DNA of 24,726 nucleotides from Chloromonas sp. AAM2. Taxonomy: Eukaryota > Chlorophyta > Chlorophyceae > Chlamydomonadales > Chlamydomonadaceae. Below the pieces are notes generated by a model, which saw nothing but the letters and a program-made list of their open reading frames with translations, did no database searches and was not told where the DNA came from. Numbering within the stretch: position 1 is the first letter of the stretch; every line of letters starts with the position of its first letter. The position numbers and the translations under genes are program-made. Positions 21,076-24,726 of the stretch are shown piece by piece. The DNA is taken from positions 1-24,726 of the forward strand of contig QAXH01003014.1 in the NCBI GenBank assembly GCA_004335635.1, given 5' to 3'.

Positions 21076-22411
21076 AGTCAATAAGGCAAAACTCAAAGCG
21101 CAAGAACGTGATGGAGAGCAGCATTCAAACCCCTCCATGCCAGGCAGAGCAATAATCATTGGTCTGTTTGCCTACAAACTTGTCAGGCAGAAATCATTCC
21201 AAACCGGCTGTATGTAGGACTTGCCGTCCGCTGGCCTGGCTGTCTGGTCAATGCCAACTGCTGATGATAGCCTGCACAAACAGATACAGGCAGGGTGTTT
21301 TAGCCCATCAAGGTTCATTATGACAGGTCGGAAGATCAGACGATTATCCAACTGTGGCACTGAGGTGGGTTGCATCACGTTGCACGATTAGGGTGTGCAT
21401 TCCCTGGCTCAGTAGCATGTGTTTGCCTCGTATGTAGGACTTGCCGATGCAGACTTTACAACTGTTTGCACCCCGCCCAACGTCCCACAGACGACAACAG
21501 CTGGGTTAGGCAGGCAGATGACCATGAACCAATCAGTGCACGGCTGGGCCTTGGCCTGTCATGAGGGGGTGACACACAAATGGCTTGTCAGGGCCTCAAG
21601 CTGGAACCAGTCCATGGCAACTTGTCCTGCAGTCAGAAAGGCAGCCATGGGTGAGCATCATTTACTGGTTATGGGCGTGTGCATGCTTTGGCTACTCGGC
21701 TACGAGTTTGGGCAGTGCTATTCCTGTAAAAGTTTCAGCTCTTAGTGCCCAGTGGGCCGGTAACAATTCCCACCCTGTCCAACCCCACCCTTCAAAGTGC
21801 ATTGTCACGAGCCTCTCCGTGACGTGTTTCCAAATGACGCTCGTAGGCCTAACTGTGCCCAGTGCGTGCCCCACCTGTGCATTGTTGAGTTTCCTAGATC
21901 TTTGCAACACGTCCTTGAATGGATCGTACTGGTGGGACGCCGGGTGGTGCGACGTCTGGTGGTGGGGCGTCTGGTGGTGGGCGTACGAACTGCATGGCAA
22001 GAAATGATCCTGCATGACATAGTGCGTGGTGCTGCCTGCGCCGTCATTCAGTTTGCGCTGGTGCGTGCATCTGCAGTGTCTTGCGGCTATGTTGCAGTGC
22101 AAATTCAAGACCATCAGTCGACACTCATGACAGATTATGCAAGGCAACGGCAACGCACCACCAGTACCAAGTGAGTGGTTGTCGTCGCCACGGCATTGTG
22201 CAAAGCGGCGGCAACGCCCCTCGAATACCCGTGTTGTTGTCGTTGCCCATCGATCAACTAACCGTTTGGATCTCTACCACCACCCAATCCACGGCATCGC
22301 GGCAGGCCGCTGGCGAGGAGCCTCAGCCTTGCCCCCTGGGGGGCACACATGTTGAAATTCATACACTGTCAGGCACACTCCACTTCCAAGCTGCTGCAGC
22401 TGGTACTGATG
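21076..22411. other. Gene-poor region, no recognisable coding sequence
   Basis: Open frames here are short, overlapping and have compositions unlike the three assembled genes. The 16-mer TATGTAGGACTTGCCG occurs twice, at 21211 and 21431. A short GTCTGGTGGTGGGGC-type minisatellite lies at about 21948-21985. I see no splice-compatible exon series. Confidence 0.45.
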
Positions 22412-22478
22412 ATGCGCAGTCAGTCAGATAATGCGCAGTCAGTCAGATAATGCGTCAGAAGCATGATAATGCGTCAGG
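22412..22478. repeat. 19-bp tandem repeat, 3.5 copies
   Basis: Units ATGCGCAGTCAGTCAGATA at 22412-22430 and 22431-22449 are identical. A third, diverged unit (ATGCGTCAGAAGCATGATA) follows at 22450-22468 and a partial one at 22469-22478. Confidence 0.93.
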
Positions 22479-22521
22479 TCTGTTGGCTGCTGTTACGTGC
22501 AGCGCAGCGCAACTCACCACG

Positions 22522-22658
22522 CAAGCATCATGTGCACATAAGACGAAAACACCTCTTCGCACTCTAGCAACTCAGCAAGATCTTGTTTTCGTCTTATGTG
22601 CACGAGGTTATGTCTGTGCACGAAGAGGTGTTTTCGTCTTACGTGCACAAGATGCTTG
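22522..22658. repeat. Foldback: 38-bp inverted repeat with a third motif copy in the loop
   Basis: The left arm 22522-22559 and the right arm 22621-22658 are reverse complements at 36 of 38 positions. The 61-nt loop contains another copy of part of the right arm (TTTTCGTCTTATGTGCAC, 22586-22603) in the same orientation. The palindrome GTGCAC recurs in both arms, in the loop and just beyond the right arm. A transcript would form a long, nearly perfect hairpin, or alternatively pair the left arm with the loop copy. It could be a small foldback transposon or a small-RNA precursor. Confidence 0.9.
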
Positions 22659-24579
22659 TGCACATAACTCTAGAGTGACAAGGACGCAGTAGGTCGTCTC
22701 CGTGTCGCAGAGCCGAACCCTGAGCCTCGCTTGCACTTCAGCTGCAAATATGAGCTGAAAAGCAGATGCTGTGTACATCGCTGGCTGATATCACTGTAGA
22801 AACCCAAAATAATAACCCAAATGGTTCGCCTGATGACCTCAGTGGGTGAGCACCAGATCGCTGCGCTGTGAGTGAGTTGAGCGGCCTTCACTGATGGCTG
22901 TGTGCTCGTGTCCCAAACCACACCAGGCAGCTCGACACCAGGCTCTACACTACACAACAGGTGACCTTCAGGTCAGCGCACATAATCCAGCGGCGTGTTG
23001 GCGTGTTGGTGCGTGTGAGAGAAGGGCCCGGTTTTCTCAACAGCCGAACGATGTTCAGACGTGAGGACTTACCAAGATTTGTCATTTGGGATGAGAGCAC
23101 ACAGCACGAAAACGTTTTGGTTTGGCACGTGGAGTCTTGCAAACCTTTGAAGGAGCAGAGCTTTGGTTGCAAGAGCAAACTTTTCCCCCCACCATGGCGG
23201 TAGCTCTGTATTCCAACAGCACCCTTTGGTCTCAAAATAAAGGGCGACAGCCACGGTTCTATGTGGACCATCATTTTATGCAGACCACGGTTTTGGTTTT
23301 AGTTCCCTTCTGCGCTATGTTGAGCTTTCTGAAGGCAAACGGAGGGCACAGAGCTCGTTGCTATCAGAGTCACCACTAATAGCAACTGTAGTTCACATTG
23401 CCCTTGCAGGTTGCATGCTGGGCTATGTGCGGCCCATTAGGGGCAGATGCAAAGTGTATCGGGACTCAAGGTAGATGCAGTTTGCATGCATGCGTGTAAA
23501 CCGCAAGTTTACACGTGGCCAAGAAGGTTTACAACTGGAACTGCTGATTAGATATCATTCCGTTCCTTCCTTCATGCAAGTACTCTCCATGCAAAAAGTC
23601 TGGCAGCTTGACATGTTTGCAGCCCTGTTTTGAAGCAAGTGAGGCCATGAACGGAAAACATCCAATGTCTGCATCGTTCGTTCGTTGTTCCAGCCAGTGC
23701 GTGAGCTCATAGTGAAATAGTGTGCAAAGCATGCCCAGCATAAGCAGTCCAAAGCATGCCAACCATAAGCATAAGCAGAGTCAGCATGCTGTCTAAATCT
23801 AGCCATGTGAACAGATTCAGCATCAACAACCGTGCCATGTGCAGCTATCCATGTCCTATGAACATGCCAGGGCACAGCAGACGCTGCCATATCACATGAC
23901 TGTGGTGCTTGGGCGCACAAACATATTCACAGGTGAGCCTGGCCAGTTGTGCTTGCAGCAGAAGTTTTGCAGGAGGAATCGCTGTAACGGCTGATTGCTA
24001 CTTCAGGTGGTAAACCAATGAGGGTGTTGCTGACACCAACTGCAAGACACCGACTCTTGTTTCATGTCGCCTCGGTTATCCTTACACTCCAAGCTGCTGC
24101 TGGTGAATCAATCCCGCGTACTTGGTGCCAAACCTATGCTCAGTCCAATCACCACTCAATCTAGTGCATAATCAGCACCATCTCAATCAGAGGCAGAAGT
24201 AATGGTACACTGTTGGCTCCCAAAGAAGGATGCCTGCTGCCATGAACGGCTGACCTAATGGGTGGTTCACGCAGATGCATGTGGCAACAGAACAAAACAA
24301 TCGCACAACAATCAAATAATGGTTGTATGAAGGACCTGGTCGGTTCGTGATTTAGGTTATAGGTAGCATAATCATGATAGCACAGTGTAGATCAATGAGA
24401 GTTATGAGATAGCTTGTCATCGGTTATCCGATTTAGGTGGCATGGCCCCGACCAAAGCACAATGACCTTGCCAAGGAAACCCAATACTCTATCTGTCAGG
24501 TCAAGTAGAAAGTAAGGCTGGGCTCACATGACCAAAACGTTTTGATCACAAGCAATGGCAGACAAAGGTGTCTGCTTGT
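22659..24579. other. Gene-poor region, no recognisable coding sequence
   Basis: No open frame here resembles a known family to me. A perfect 9-bp-stem hairpin (CGTGTAAAC, 5-nt loop, GTTTACACG) lies at 23493-23515. The motif AAAACGTTTT occurs at 23109 and 24534. A patch rich in AGCATGCC and CATAAGCA repeats lies at about 23727-23793. Confidence 0.45.
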
Positions 24580-24726
24580 CTACAGTGGCTGTTTTTGATG
24601 CACGTCTGACAACAGTGCCTTGATAGGCGGCTGTTTGGCCAGGCAGCCAGGCCAGGTGGCACGCCTAGGCTTGTGCACCCCAGCACTGGTGCTTGGCTCA
24701 GCCTCAGCTGCCTCAGATTCCTGCGC
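24580..24726 (-). CDS. Possible C-terminal end of a gene entering from the right edge
   Basis: A minus-strand frame is open from the window edge through 48 codons to a TAG at 24582-24580. The translated residues begin AQESEAAEAEPSTSAG and include the basic stretch HKPRRATW. The Glu/Ala/Ser-rich start and its codons look more gene-like than the neighbouring sequence. There is no visible start, the frame is short and no family is recognised. It may be chance, or part of a repeat. Confidence 0.25.
   Translation of the reverse strand, partial: AQESEAAEAEPSTSAGVHKPRRATWPGCLAKQPPIKALLSDVHQKQPL

Noticed and set aside
20702..21124. 140-codon minus-strand ORF
   Set aside because: It is built from the 39-bp tandem repeat and its flanks; there is no family resemblance and it is unlikely to be coding.
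22412..22478. CRISPR-like array
   Set aside because: The units are directly contiguous with no spacers, and the genome is eukaryotic.
22961..23203. 80-codon plus-strand ORF
   Set aside because: Short, no recognised motif, no supporting splice-linked exons; treated as chance.
24533..24544. 12-bp palindrome CAAAACGTTTTG, also partly present at 23109
   Set aside because: Short palindromes of this size are expected by chance, and nothing else links the two sites.

Overview
The window is eukaryotic nuclear DNA. Coding sequence lies in many short exons (43-311 bp) separated by GT-AG introns of roughly 100-850 bp. CT and TG microsatellites are present, and a tRNA gene with a 30-nt intron sits inside an intron. 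A ciliary (DZIP1/Iguana-like) gene beside ordinary housekeeping genes, moderate GC content and a preference for GTG-type splice donors best suit a green alga (Chlorophyta) that has or had cilia. This lineage call is an inference from gene content and style; I cannot name a species.

Three protein genes can be assembled exon by exon, with the reading phase matching at every junction used. (1) Minus strand, from 8666 to the left edge: a DZIP1/Iguana-like ciliary coiled-coil protein, 16 well supported exons plus a probable 17th cut by the window edge, at least 814 residues. Its intron between 3669 and 4096 holds an intron-containing tRNA-Val(AAC) on the same strand. (2) Minus strand, 15011 to 9300: DRG2, a developmentally regulated GTP-binding protein, 10 exons, 402 residues, complete. 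(3) Plus strand, 15362 to 20537: ALG11, the ER alpha-1,2-mannosyltransferase of N-glycan precursor assembly, 12 exons, 497 residues, complete. DRG2 and ALG11 are divergent, with only 350 bp between their start codons.

From 20538 to 24579 I see no convincing gene. This stretch holds tandem repeats (39 bp x3; 19 bp x3.5), a 38-bp-arm foldback at 22522-22658 and small palindromes. A 48-codon open frame runs in from the right edge on the minus strand and may be the end of another gene.

The three genes have no obvious pathway in common (cilium base, translation-linked GTPase, N-glycosylation), and nothing suggests co-transcription beyond the shared DRG2/ALG11 promoter gap. I found no clear new biological system. 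The most unusual structures are the 38-bp foldback with a third motif copy in its loop, a MITE-like element in a DZIP1 intron, the nested tRNA gene, and partial copies of exon boundaries inside neighbouring introns of DZIP1 and ALG11.
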